NCBI GenBank assembly: GCA_024233875.1
Contig: JACKPB010000002.1
Coordinates: 393,757-457,756, forward strand
Direction of reading: 5' to 3'
Origin: Leptospiraceae bacterium
GTDB taxonomy: Bacteria > Spirochaetota > Leptospiria > Leptospirales > Leptospiraceae
DNA length: 64,000 nucleotides
The translations under genes and the position numbers were made by a program. The notes beneath the pieces are model-generated. The model did no database searches. It was given only the letters and a program-made list of their open reading frames with translations, and was not told the origin of the DNA. Positions 44,529-54,207 of this stretch are shown here, piece after piece. Position 1 is the stretch's first letter. Each line of letters opens with the position of its first letter.

Positions 44529-46850
44529 ATGAAACTAACTGAATACAAATCGATACTACTCATTATAGACAATCTAATCGAGAAGGAATCAGTTATCAGT
44601 AGTTTCGGAGGTTTGAATTTTCAGAATCTCGCTGTAATTGAGCAGAAAAATGCAACCGTAGAGATAAGTAAATATTTACATTTTAACCTCATTATCATTG
44701 AACTGAAAGATGGTAAGGAGGCTGATGGCTTATCCCTCGCCGGGTTTCTGATCAAAATCACAAAGTTACCGATATTATTTCTCGCTTCACAGCTTACTTC
44801 TAATGTTATTGCTCAGCTAAAAGATATTGAGCATTATGGATTTCTAATTAAATATTCTAATGTATATCTCATTCAGTCCAGCATTCAATCTGCGTTGATT
44901 ATGTTTTCGATAAAAAGCTTGCAGGCAGAGGAGATAAAACTTCTTTCTTCTGCTCCGGAAGCAATCTCAACGGAGAAAGAATCTACATTCAAGACGATAT
45001 TTGAAAAACACAATGCTATCATGCTTCTAATCGATCCTGAAACGGGAAGGATAAAGGAAGCCAATCAATCGGCTGCAAATTTCTATGGATACACAATGGA
45101 GAAACTGACCTCCATGAATATCAATGATATCAATAGTATGGGTCCACTCGAGATCAATATTGAAATTCAGAAAGCAGTCACAGAAAACCGAAATTATTTT
45201 ATTTTTCCTCATAAAATCTCCAATGGAGAGATCCGGATTGTAGAAGTTCATTCATCTCCCATTTTATTTCAGGACAAACTTGTTTTGTTTTCTATCATAC
45301 ATGATATTACTGACAGAAAATTGAAAGAACAGGAAGTTCTCCGATTGTCCATAGAGAGAAAGACTATTTTGGACAATATCGGAAATGGGGTTTTCATGAT
45401 CACTAAAGATAGGGGAGTTCTTTGGGCAAACAAAAGAGCGGCTGAAATCTACGGCTATGCTCTGGATGAAATTGTCGGTGATAGTACCTCAAAATTTTAT
45501 AAGGACATAGAAAGTTTTCATCATGTGGGTATGGAATCTTTCAATTGCCTCTCCCGTGGAGACATTTATTCCAGAGAAGTCGAGCAGGTCAAAAAAACAG
45601 GGGAAAGGATCTGGTGTTTTTTGATCGGGCAGGCGATCAATCCTGAAAATCTGGATGAGGGTACTATTTGGATATCCGAGGATATCACCAAACGCAAATT
45701 GAATGAGCTTGCCCTTAAAGAAAGTGAAACTAAGTTTCGGACTGTTGCTGATTTTACATACAACTGGGAATACTGGCAGAGCGAGAATCAGGACATTGTT
45801 TATATGAGTCCTTCCTGCAAACGACTTAAGGGATATGAGGTTGAAGAATTTATTGCGAATCCCAAATTGCTTCAGGAAATCATTCATCCTGATGATTTAG
45901 AAATGATGAATGTTCATAATTTTGCAAGCCATCATTATGAACAGAGAGATCAGATCAATGAAATAGACTTTAGGATCATTGATAGGAATGAAATCACCAG
46001 ATATGTTCATCATATATGTAGACCCGTCTACAATGAAAAAGGGGAATACATAGGCAGAAGAGTCAGCAATATTGATATTACGGAAAGAATGCGAAATGAG
46101 CAATTGATTCAAATCAAAAACTCAGAACTCACCAATCTCAATGCCACCAAAGATAAGTTCTTTTCAATTATCGCTCATGACTTAAAATCTCCTTTCAATG
46201 GCTTTCTGGGTATGACTCAGATGATGGTAAAGAAGAGCGAATATATGACGATTGATGAATATAGAGAGATAGGCAATGAAATTCATCAATCAGCAAATAA
46301 TCTCTACAAACTTCTAGAAAATCTCCTCACCTGGTCAAGAGTTCAGAGGGGGTCTATTGAATTCACTCCTGTACGGCAGAACCTGAAGACTCTGGTCGAA
46401 AGGTGTATGACTGTTCTGAACGAGGGCTTCACCCAAAAGCAAATCCGGAAGATCATTTCTATTCCGGATGAGTTGGAAGTGTATGCAGACATTCGAATGC
46501 TTGAAACTATAGTGAGAAACCTTTTGACAAATTCTATCAAGTTCACAAAGCCTGGCGGAATGGTAGAGCTCTCAGCGGAGAAAAGAGAAAAAGATATCCT
46601 CATCGCTGTTCGTGATACAGGCATTGGCATGGCTCCAGCTATCCAGGAAAACCTATTCCGGATCGATAAAAAAATAACCCGACCCGGAACCAATGGTGAG
46701 TCGAGTACAGGTCTCGGACTCTTCCTCTGTAAGGAATTTGTAGACAAACACAGCGGTAAAATCTGGGTAGAGTCTGAATGTCAACAGGGAAGTACATTTT
46801 ATTTTACAATCATGACCCTTCGCTCTGAAAATTCAAAAGACTCTCCCTAA
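44529..46850 (+). CDS. PAS-rich sensor histidine kinase with pseudo-receiver
   Basis: A 773-residue soluble kinase. Residues 1-130 form a receiver-like domain whose phospho-acceptor position is Glu58 (FNLIIIELKDG) and which has only one N-terminal acid. Three PAS regions follow (about 160-265, 275-395 and 400-525; for example MLLIDPETGRIKEANQSA, VLWANKRAAEIYG and YMSPSCKRLKGYEVEEF), with PAC segments such as DITDRK. HisKA has the intact His in FFSIIAHDLKSPF, and HATPase_c has LLTNSIKF, RDTGIGMAP and STGLGLFL. No transmembrane segment is seen, so the PAS domains probably sense a cytoplasmic cue. It is paired with the preceding receiver protein. Confidence 0.88.
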   Translation: MKLTEYKSILLIIDNLIEKESVISSFGGLNFQNLAVIEQKNATVEISKYLHFNLIIIELKDGKEADGLSLAGFLIKITKLPILFLASQLTSNVIAQLKDIEHYGFLIKYSNVYLIQSSIQSALIMFSIKSLQAEEIKLLSSAPEAISTEKESTFKTIFEKHNAIMLLIDPETGRIKEANQSAANFYGYTMEKLTSMNINDINSMGPLEINIEIQKAVTENRNYFIFPHKISNGEIRIVEVHSSPILFQDKLVLFSIIHDITDRKLKEQEVLRLSIERKTILDNIGNGVFMITKDRGVLWANKRAAEIYGYALDEIVGDSTSKFYKDIESFHHVGMESFNCLSRGDIYSREVEQVKKTGERIWCFLIGQAINPENLDEGTIWISEDITKRKLNELALKESETKFRTVADFTYNWEYWQSENQDIVYMSPSCKRLKGYEVEEFIANPKLLQEIIHPDDLEMMNVHNFASHHYEQRDQINEIDFRIIDRNEITRYVHHICRPVYNEKGEYIGRRVSNIDITERMRNEQLIQIKNSELTNLNATKDKFFSIIAHDLKSPFNGFLGMTQMMVKKSEYMTIDEYREIGNEIHQSANNLYKLLENLLTWSRVQRGSIEFTPVRQNLKTLVERCMTVLNEGFTQKQIRKIISIPDELEVYADIRMLETIVRNLLTNSIKFTKPGGMVELSAEKREKDILIAVRDTGIGMAPAIQENLFRIDKKITRPGTNGESSTGLGLFLCKEFVDKHSGKIWVESECQQGSTFYFTIMTLRSENSKDSP

Positions 46851-46871
46851 TTCAGTCGATAATCAAAACAA

Positions 46872-47411
46872 ATGTTTTTGTTCTCATCCCCAGTAGTCGG
46901 AGCGATTTTTCTTGCAGTAGGATTCTTCCTATTTTTGAAATTCTTTTTCAAATTTGATTCCGGTTTTTATAAGCCTTTCTTTACCATCCTTTTGATGGTA
47001 GTCGGTCTGAATTTTCTCCTCTCGGATTTCAAGTTTTTGAGCGGATCCAATACTGAGATCAATACCGTCTTTGTCAAACCGGGAACCCTGGTAGTCAAAG
47101 ACTCCGATGCCGAATACAATGTAATGTTTACCCGTGGGGAGACCGATTTCACGAACTTTCCTGTCGGCGGTGGGAATGCTTTGATAGACTCCAACACTGT
47201 TTTTGGAAAGAATCGCATCATCATACGAGGGGACTTGCCGGTTCGGATTTTGATCTATCCAACCCTCGGTTTGGTCCAATTGCCCAATGGATTGAAAATC
47301 ATTCCTTTTTTCAAAAATGTCTACACTACCAAACCATTCAAACCCGACTCACGGGCGATTACGATAAAGATCAATCTTGTCTTCGGTGTTGTGGATGTCG
47401 TAGAACGATGA
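46872..47411 (+). CDS. LiaF-like membrane protein
   Basis: A 179-residue protein with two or three N-terminal hydrophobic segments (about 5-28 and 35-52) followed by a beta-rich domain (NTVFVKPGTLVVKD...VMFTRGETDFTNF...VFGKNRIIIRGDLPVRILIYPTLGLVQLP). This layout resembles the LiaF/DUF2154 cell-envelope stress proteins, in which the C-terminal beta-helix holds a LiaR-type regulator inactive. It lies 21 bases after the PAS kinase on the same strand and may belong to that signalling unit. Homology is by general pattern. Confidence 0.5.
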   Translation: MFLFSSPVVGAIFLAVGFFLFLKFFFKFDSGFYKPFFTILLMVVGLNFLLSDFKFLSGSNTEINTVFVKPGTLVVKDSDAEYNVMFTRGETDFTNFPVGGGNALIDSNTVFGKNRIIIRGDLPVRILIYPTLGLVQLPNGLKIIPFFKNVYTTKPFKPDSRAITIKINLVFGVVDVVER

Positions 47412-47711
47412 TCAATCCTCTATCTTAGCTCCCAATCTTTCCATAATTCGTTTCAATTCTTTCTCTACTTCATTCCGGAGTAGAAAATGCGTCATTGCTA
47501 TCTCTTCCTTTTGTTTTGTAGCCAGAAAGGAAGATTCATTTGATTCGACATGAAAGGAAATCCTACTGGTTCCCATTTGTGAAAATTCTATGATCATGCT
47601 TTCACCGGACTCCCTCAGGCTCACTATCTTTCCCAGGGGTCCCTTGAGAAGAGCTCTCATTACTTTTTTCTGAAATACTGAAATAGGTTCATTTGATTCG
47701 ATTCGTTTCAA
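47412..47711 (-). CDS. small unknown protein
   Basis: A 99-residue soluble protein with an alpha-beta pattern (VFQKKVMRALLKGPLGKIVSL, then IIEFSQMGTSRISFHVES) and a basic C-terminal helix. No family is recognised. It is tail-to-tail with the LiaF-like gene with no gap. It is a single gene with a 195-base region upstream that separates it from the chemosensory operon's last gene. Confidence 0.5.
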   Translation of the reverse strand: MKRIESNEPISVFQKKVMRALLKGPLGKIVSLRESGESMIIEFSQMGTSRISFHVESNESSFLATKQKEEIAMTHFLLRNEVEKELKRIMERLGAKIED

Positions 47712-47906
47712 AATTTTATCCGTAAAGATTTAGTAACTCACCTTACGCACTTCATGGGGAAGGTGAGGATAATGAAAGGGAGCCTTTCGGCAAATTGGAG
47801 ACTCATCGTCCTCAAATCCCAATTTTTCTTGATTGATTAGTAAATGAGAAGATTTACCGAATGCCCGGGGAAGACAAGAAGAAAAGAGATAGGGGAGAAA
47901 GGAAGT

Positions 47907-49739
47907 TTATTTGAAATCCAATCCTATTGACCCGTCCCAGTGGGAAGGTGGTTCTCTCTTGAATTTTTCACATCGTTCCAGATACATCCCCGAGATAAAA
48001 TCATCGGGAATCTCCTTCAAAACATACCGGAAGTACTCGATTGCGGTATTCCAGTTTTGGATGCGATACATTGCCAATCCTTTTTTGTAATTAGAAAGGA
48101 TATCGGGATTCATGATTCGGGCTTCCGGATCGGAATAGACTCCGTAGATTTTGGTGGGCTCATCTTTTCCTTTTACTTTTACAGTGTCCAATTCCCTCAG
48201 AGATTGATTGGATGACTTAATGATTTTGTAAATGGTTTCGGATATGATGATTTCCTGATGGTAGTGTTTGGTGAGCCCTTCAAGTCGTGAGGCGAGATTT
48301 ACATTGTCTCCGATCACCGTGTATTCAAATTTTTCTTTGGATCCTATATTTCCCACAATGACGTCACCTTCATGAATACCGATTCCGATTTGAAATTGAT
48401 TGTTAGGTAGTACCATAGATCCCCTTTTTACATCCGATAGGGATTGGATCATTTCAATTGCTGACCTGACAGCCCTCATGGAGTTGTCATCATAACTTTT
48501 CGGAGCACCGAAGATAGCGAGTATCGCATCACCGATGAATTTGTCTACCGTTCCCCCGTTGTCTGTGATGATCTTACACATGATATCAAAGTAACTATTC
48601 AGAAAGGCGACGACGGCTTCAGGAGGATTGTTTTCCGATAGGGTTGTGAAGCTTCGGATGTCTGAAAAGAGAATCGCAACATTCCTCTTCTCTCCTGTGA
48701 GAAGGGAGAAGGTGGATTTCTTTGTCAAAAGATCATTGATGATATCAGAAGGAACAAACTTTTGAAAGATCTTATTCAAATTGGATTCTTTTTCTGTGAT
48801 TACTTTCATGGAGATAGCATTTTGAATGAAGAGATTCGCCTCTTTCATGAATTCTTTGAAAACATGAGAAAATGTTTCTGTGTAGTAATTATTTCTATAG
48901 TACCCTAAATGAATGCTTCCCAATAGTCCCGAAGGAGTTTGAAGTTCCAAAAAGTAATAGGAACTCACTTTGTGATTTTCAGGAGATGGGTTGGCTTCGT
49001 TCTTTTTCAGAATGATTTTCTCTCCCTGATTCAATTCTTTTCGATCAAAAAGAGAATAGAAATCTTCCAGACAGATACTCAGAAAGTCTTCAGTATCAGT
49101 AGTGCTTAAGTTTCCCGGATCTATGTAACTGACAACAGACTTTTCTATTTTTAGTAATACAATAGCAATATTGAAATTCGTAAAACTTCCGATGATATGG
49201 AGTAATTTTTGTAATGTCAATTCCAGGCTGGAATTGAATTCGGCAATCCCGAGTAATTTTCCACGGAGAAGATCTCTAAAGATCAATGAATCAAATTCCA
49301 TGTCCAGACTTTCAATGATCTCTGAGATTTCGGGTCGAGGAGCGAAATCATCGATCTCATCTTTCACTTCTGTTCCGATTTCAGGAATCATCCTGCGTAC
49401 TGCTTCCATCAATAAATGGAAACCGAGTTCATCTTTTTTGAATATACCATCGACGGTATCCTCTGCCAGAATTTCAGTTCGACCGGACAGACTGGCTAAG
49501 AATAAAAAGTACTTTGTTTTTTTGAAACGGGCATTGGTTCTTATATACCGGGCTATGTGCAGACCGGACAGGACGGGAATATCTGACTCCGAAATGATGA
49601 GATCCGGATTCTCTGAGAAAATCAATCGAATGAATTCAAGTCCATCTTCGGCAAGAGTCACTTCGATATCCAAATTTGTCAATTCCTCACTGAGAATTTT
49701 GACTCCTGTGGGTGAAGGATCACAAATGAGTACTTTCAT
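47907..49739 (-). CDS. receiver-adenylate cyclase, last gene of chemosensory operon
   Basis: A 610-residue soluble protein. Residues 1-118 form a receiver-like domain in which the phospho-acceptor Asp is replaced by Glu51 (PDLIISESDIPVLSG). Residues about 150-320 form a GAF-like middle region. The class III cyclase domain (about 345-530) has FSDIRSFT and FIGDAILAIFG (metal Asp), DKFIGD (adenine-selecting Lys) and YTVIGDNVNLASRL. A C-terminal TPR-like hairpin (MYRIQNWNTAIEYFRYVLKEIP) closes the protein. The predicted product is cAMP. Its start overlaps the cheA stop by 4 bases, making it the coupled last gene and probable output of this chemosensory operon. Confidence 0.88.
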   Translation of the reverse strand: MKVLICDPSPTGVKILSEELTNLDIEVTLAEDGLEFIRLIFSENPDLIISESDIPVLSGLHIARYIRTNARFKKTKYFLFLASLSGRTEILAEDTVDGIFKKDELGFHLLMEAVRRMIPEIGTEVKDEIDDFAPRPEISEIIESLDMEFDSLIFRDLLRGKLLGIAEFNSSLELTLQKLLHIIGSFTNFNIAIVLLKIEKSVVSYIDPGNLSTTDTEDFLSICLEDFYSLFDRKELNQGEKIILKKNEANPSPENHKVSSYYFLELQTPSGLLGSIHLGYYRNNYYTETFSHVFKEFMKEANLFIQNAISMKVITEKESNLNKIFQKFVPSDIINDLLTKKSTFSLLTGEKRNVAILFSDIRSFTTLSENNPPEAVVAFLNSYFDIMCKIITDNGGTVDKFIGDAILAIFGAPKSYDDNSMRAVRSAIEMIQSLSDVKRGSMVLPNNQFQIGIGIHEGDVIVGNIGSKEKFEYTVIGDNVNLASRLEGLTKHYHQEIIISETIYKIIKSSNQSLRELDTVKVKGKDEPTKIYGVYSDPEARIMNPDILSNYKKGLAMYRIQNWNTAIEYFRYVLKEIPDDFISGMYLERCEKFKREPPSHWDGSIGLDFK

Positions 49740-51865
49740 TTTACCTTCCCTATCAGCTGTTCCACAACGCTCATCATATAATTTTGATCAAATGTAGATT
49801 TAACAATAAATTCATTCACTCCTATGGAAACAGCTCTCTCTTTGCTTGCTGTGTCCTGAATCGATGAAACCATGATGATGGGAATATCTTTTAGCTCCGT
49901 GTCTTTTTTCATGTTTTCCACCAGAGTGAATCCATCCATCCTCGGCATGTTTATGTCTGTGATCAAAAGATCAAATTTCTTTTCCCTGAGTTTTTCCAGA
50001 CCTTCAATCCCATCTTTTGCCATACTCACAACGTAATTTGCTGATTCGAGCATGAACTTTTCTATCTCTCTTGTGTTGAGCGAATCATCGACAACAAGAA
50101 CGGTCTTCTCTACTTTCATTTTTTTGATAAACCGTTTCTTCCTATCAATTCCACGCATTACTTTGAATCGGTGAATGATGGAGGGAATAAAGAGAATAGG
50201 TATCACATTGTAGTTTTCGTCAAAGACTATGCCCTGAATGGATCGATTGCGGGATAGGTTTTTGGGTAAGGGCTTGGAAACTAAGGTGCTGTAACTTTCG
50301 GTTGAATCCACACACATTCCCAGTATCTCACCCATATTGTCTATGATCATGAGATAGCTCTCATCCGATTCTTCCCTCCCCGGTAGATCGAGAATCATGG
50401 AAAGGTCATAGATTTGAATCCATTGATTCCTGTAGGAATACATAGTTTTGTTTAAAACTTTCTTCTTTTCGGATTCTTTTATGAGAAGGGTCTCACGGAT
50501 GAAATGAGAGGGAATGAGAAATTTATTCCCTGAAGAAACTACAAAAAATCCATCAACAGTAGAAAGTGAAGAGGGCAGAGAAATCGTAAATCGACTTCCT
50601 TCTCCCGGACTGCTATCGACGGAGATCTTTCCTTTGATCTCTTCGATATTGCTTTTTACGATATTGAGACCGATTCCCCTTCCGGAAAGATCTGAGGATT
50701 CTGATTTGGTGCTGAACCCGGGAAGAAAGAGAAATTGGTGAAGTGAAGTTTCGGAAATTTCATCCAATTCTTTATCAGAGTACAGGTTCATTTCCAGAGC
50801 CCGGGCGCGAATCTTATTGTAATTCAAACCGCGACCATCATCACCAATATGAATAGTGATATTGTTCTGATCTGATTTGCAATGGATGTAGATCCTGGCG
50901 ATTTCGGGTTTGTTTTTCTCTCTTCTCTCTTCCGGACTTTCAATCCCATGATCTAGAGAATTTCTGAGTATGTGAAGAAAGGGATCTTTCAATTTCTCTA
51001 ATATATATTTGTCCAGTTTTGTGTTCTCTCCAACAATTTCTAATTGGACTTTTTTCCCCAGTTCTTCCGATATTTCATCCACCATTCTCGGGAAACCATC
51101 TACAACCAGTTCAAGAGGAAGCATTCTTAAGTTTATGATCTTCTCCTGGAGTTCGTAGGTACTATTTTCCAGATCGGAGAGGTATTCGGTCATGTCTGAT
51201 TTCATTTTTTTTAGATCCCTGAGGAGGATGAGGGTTTGATTTCTGTCGCCCTTTCTCCTATCTCCGGTATTGCTTTCAAATTTTTCTTCTACACCGGTGA
51301 TCAGATCTAAATTTTTGCGCAGATGAAGTTGTTTGATGAGCAACATATTGACATGCTTTACTATCTCGTCCACCTGTCGAACACGAATGCGTATTGTCCC
51401 ATCCATATGTTTGGATTCAGATTCGACTGTCAGGTTTTTTTGAACGGGATCAATTTTTAGATCCTCTACATTGAATGGTTCACCGGCAAAGATTTTATCA
51501 CAGATGCTTTCGTAAGTTTCGAGTTTCTCAAACTCATCAATTCCTTTGGTTAGAATGGATTCGTTGATTTCCTGAAAAATATCATTTGTGTAGTACACTA
51601 GTCTTACCAGAGAATTGGAGAGGGGATACCTTCCCTCACGGTATCCCTTCCAGACATTTTCCAGAGAGTGACAGATTCTCTGGATGGAAAGGAAGTTCAT
51701 CATTCTGGACGAGCCTTTGAGGGTATGCAAAATCCTGAGAATTTTTGTAAGCTCATCCGGATTGGTCGGATCCGTTTTTAGTTTGAGGATCAATTTTTCC
51801 AGAGAAGATCTGGACTCCATCAATTCATCTAAAAAATTTCCTATAAATCGGCTTCTGTCAAGCAT
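49736..51865 (-). CDS. cheA: chemotaxis histidine kinase CheA fused to a receiver
   Basis: A 709-residue hybrid CheA. The Hpt domain has His47 in ILRILHTLKGSSRMM. There is a dimerisation region (about 165-260), HATPase_c with HILRNSLDHGIES, GDDGRGLNYNKI and SGRGIGLNIVKS, and a CheW-like coupling domain (about 435-570). The C-terminal receiver (about 585-705) has VVDDS, the acceptor Asp near 635 in LLITDINMPRMDG and Lys in FIVKST. No CheY-docking P2 domain is obvious between Hpt and dimerisation domain. It overlaps cheR by 8 bases upstream and the cyclase by 4 downstream. The receiver may act as phosphate sink or internal output. Confidence 0.93.
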   Translation of the reverse strand: MLDRSRFIGNFLDELMESRSSLEKLILKLKTDPTNPDELTKILRILHTLKGSSRMMNFLSIQRICHSLENVWKGYREGRYPLSNSLVRLVYYTNDIFQEINESILTKGIDEFEKLETYESICDKIFAGEPFNVEDLKIDPVQKNLTVESESKHMDGTIRIRVRQVDEIVKHVNMLLIKQLHLRKNLDLITGVEEKFESNTGDRRKGDRNQTLILLRDLKKMKSDMTEYLSDLENSTYELQEKIINLRMLPLELVVDGFPRMVDEISEELGKKVQLEIVGENTKLDKYILEKLKDPFLHILRNSLDHGIESPEERREKNKPEIARIYIHCKSDQNNITIHIGDDGRGLNYNKIRARALEMNLYSDKELDEISETSLHQFLFLPGFSTKSESSDLSGRGIGLNIVKSNIEEIKGKISVDSSPGEGSRFTISLPSSLSTVDGFFVVSSGNKFLIPSHFIRETLLIKESEKKKVLNKTMYSYRNQWIQIYDLSMILDLPGREESDESYLMIIDNMGEILGMCVDSTESYSTLVSKPLPKNLSRNRSIQGIVFDENYNVIPILFIPSIIHRFKVMRGIDRKKRFIKKMKVEKTVLVVDDSLNTREIEKFMLESANYVVSMAKDGIEGLEKLREKKFDLLITDINMPRMDGFTLVENMKKDTELKDIPIIMVSSIQDTASKERAVSIGVNEFIVKSTFDQNYMMSVVEQLIGKVK

Positions 51866-53246
51866 TCATATCTTCTCCGGTTAGAAGACTGAGACGGGCA
51901 ATCCAGTTGGATGCGAGAATACGGTAGTACTTAACGTCCATTTCATCAAGTAAACCCGGAGGAAACGAAAGATTCGATCCGTTGTTTTCCAGGTTTTGTA
52001 ATACAATTTTCAATTCCGGAATGGCTTTCTGCGGTGACGTCTCCTTCAGGCTGAGAGCCAGATAGAATCTCGCCGGCCAGAAACCTGAGTTCAATTCGAG
52101 GGACTTTTGAAAGAATTGTATTGTCATAGAGAATCGTTTTTGATGAAAGAAGAGAAGCCCTTGGAAAAACTCCAGGATTTCATGATTCCAACTCAGATTT
52201 CTTACATCCCGGATTCCTGCCTCCGCTTCACCGAATTGATTTGAACTCAAATCTCTTTGAATTCTAAGAAGAAGATCGAGAATCCCGGTTTCGATTGTCT
52301 CCTTTCCTTCTTTGGTTTGAACTTCAAATTTGGAAGGACTGATCCTCTGTTCTGAAGTCTTGGTCCTAAGATCTGCTTCCCTTTCAATTTCTGAGATAGA
52401 ACCCTTAGTTTCTTGAGTAGAATATCTATCAGAATGAATATTTCCCAATTCTCTTCTTTGAAAGAAATACACATTTTGAATTTCTTGAATTTCCAGATCA
52501 TCGTTGTGGATGAAAGGAATTTCTGTAGAGGATAGAAAAAGAAATCCACCTCTATGAATCAGAGGTATGATTTTCTTTATGAGTTCCTGCTTTCTTTTCT
52601 CCTGCATATATACAAGAGTATTACGGAAAAAAGCGAAATGTATTCCCTCTGTCGGTATCACATCGAGAGATTCTTCAAATAAATTTAGTCTGTGGGTAGA
52701 GATCTTTTTCAGAAGGTCAATGTCAATCGTACAGATCTTTGAATCTATGGAGTTTAGATATGGATTCAATAGGTAATGAAATCCGCTTCCATCCGAGCGG
52801 AAAGAATTGCTTTCAAATCTTCCTTCTTTCAAATGTTCCAGAGATTCTTCATTTATATCGTATGCATAGACATGAAAATCAGAAATCAAACCTTTTTCAA
52901 CAGCATCTTTTCCTATTAGGGCAAGAGAAATTGCTTCTTCCCCTGTAGAACAGGTGACCGACCAGAGATTGAGATGTTTCGATCGAAAATTAGATAGAAG
53001 AGTCTTCAGGACTTTGAATTGTTTTTCTTCCCGAAAGAAATAAGTCTCATTTATCGTAATACGATTGAAGAATTTTTGCCTCTTTTGATCCTCTTTGGAG
53101 ATAAGGGTTCTGAAGTCCAAATAGTCCGGATCATCTGAATCACAAAATTCCTTGATGGCGTCTATGAGATAGGGGTGATGGGTTTCGGGAAATTTCAATC
53201 CCGAGTACTTTTCAATCTCATCCAGAAACCTAAAAAAATGATTCAT
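51858..53246 (-). CDS. cheR: chemoreceptor methyltransferase CheR with TPR-like tail
   Basis: A 462-residue protein. The N-terminal 270 residues are CheR: the all-helical receptor-docking part, then the SAM-binding domain with VTCSTGEEAISLAL, VYAYDINEESL and FFRNTLVYMQ (in place of the usual FCRNVLIYF). It methylates glutamates on chemoreceptors. The last 150 residues hold TPR-like helices (LSWNHEILEFFQGLLFFHQKR), as in CheR enzymes of alternative chemosensory systems. It overlaps cheB by 4 bases and cheA by 8. Confidence 0.9.
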   Translation of the reverse strand: MNHFFRFLDEIEKYSGLKFPETHHPYLIDAIKEFCDSDDPDYLDFRTLISKEDQKRQKFFNRITINETYFFREEKQFKVLKTLLSNFRSKHLNLWSVTCSTGEEAISLALIGKDAVEKGLISDFHVYAYDINEESLEHLKEGRFESNSFRSDGSGFHYLLNPYLNSIDSKICTIDIDLLKKISTHRLNLFEESLDVIPTEGIHFAFFRNTLVYMQEKRKQELIKKIIPLIHRGGFLFLSSTEIPFIHNDDLEIQEIQNVYFFQRRELGNIHSDRYSTQETKGSISEIEREADLRTKTSEQRISPSKFEVQTKEGKETIETGILDLLLRIQRDLSSNQFGEAEAGIRDVRNLSWNHEILEFFQGLLFFHQKRFSMTIQFFQKSLELNSGFWPARFYLALSLKETSPQKAIPELKIVLQNLENNGSNLSFPPGLLDEMDVKYYRILASNWIARLSLLTGEDMNA

Positions 53247-54202
53247 TTCACCAACTTCTTTATCAGGTCAGAGATTTCATCCAATCCCGAGATATAAGTA
53301 GCCCCATTTTTCTCTATGGCGGCTTTGGGCATTCCATAGATCAATGAGGTTTCTTTGTTTTGAACTATTGTGATACCACCATTGGCTTTCACACGAACAC
53401 AACCATTGGCTCCATCCGTTCCCATACCGGTAAGAAGAACAGCGATCAACTCACTTCCGAATGCATCAGAGGCAGATTCAAATGTCACATCCACGCTGGG
53501 TTTTTGATTCAGGACCCGGGGGCCATCATCGAGATAGAGTCGATTCTCACGAAAGATCAAGTGCTTATCTGTAGGGGCCAGGAGTCCCTCGCCCGGCCCG
53601 GGACGATCACCATCCTTTGCCAGTCGGATCGGGATACCGGATTCCATTTGTAGCCATCTGGCATATCCTTCATCAAATCCTGTCTCTATGTGTTGGATGA
53701 CAACAAAACCCAAAGGAAAATCTTTCCCTATCCCCTTGAGAACTGTAGCAACAGCGGGAGGTCCTCCGGTGGAAGCTCCGATAAGAAGCATTCGATAAGT
53801 TCCGGTTGAAGGTTTCTGTGAAAGGTCGGATGAAAAACTAGCTTGTTTCCCTTTGTCTTTAAAAAGGTTCAAAATAGATGCAGAAAATGTTTCTGCTTTA
53901 GATTTTTCGTTCAAATCAAGAAGATTGGGTTTGGGAAATTGGTAGTGGTTGGAAGAAATCTCAATAGGTTGGGAAGTGTTAGGAGATAGAAAGACTTTGA
54001 AGCAGGGTAGGATCTTAAGAACAACCTCTTCAACTGATTCACTATCGATGATACAGAAGTCAGGATTCATGCTTTCAATAAGAGACAGGATCTTGGAATA
54101 TTGCTTGCTCTCCGGGTAGACTTTGATATCGGAAAAATTGGAAAAGCAATCCCTCAGGATATTTCTAAAAAGAATAGAATCGGAGAGTATGATAATCTTC
54201 AT
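53243..54202 (-). CDS. cheB: chemoreceptor methylesterase CheB with reduced receiver
   Basis: A 319-residue protein from ATG 54202, which has GGAGG (54211-54215) ahead; an 18-residue extension would overlap the upstream gene. The C-terminal methylesterase domain has the catalytic triad in LLIGASTGGPPAV (Ser near 142), VIQHIE (His near 170) and GMGTDGANG (Asp near 261). The N-terminal receiver is short (about 90 residues): it keeps CIIDSE, but the N-terminal acidic pair is reduced to one Asp (LSDS) and the end of the fold is not recognisable. It demethylates or deamidates receptors; regulation by CheA phosphorylation may be altered. Confidence 0.9.
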   Translation of the reverse strand: MKIIILSDSILFRNILRDCFSNFSDIKVYPESKQYSKILSLIESMNPDFCIIDSESVEEVVLKILPCFKVFLSPNTSQPIEISSNHYQFPKPNLLDLNEKSKAETFSASILNLFKDKGKQASFSSDLSQKPSTGTYRMLLIGASTGGPPAVATVLKGIGKDFPLGFVVIQHIETGFDEGYARWLQMESGIPIRLAKDGDRPGPGEGLLAPTDKHLIFRENRLYLDDGPRVLNQKPSVDVTFESASDAFGSELIAVLLTGMGTDGANGCVRVKANGGITIVQNKETSLIYGMPKAAIEKNGATYISGLDEISDLIKKLVK

Positions 54203-54207
54203 TTCAT

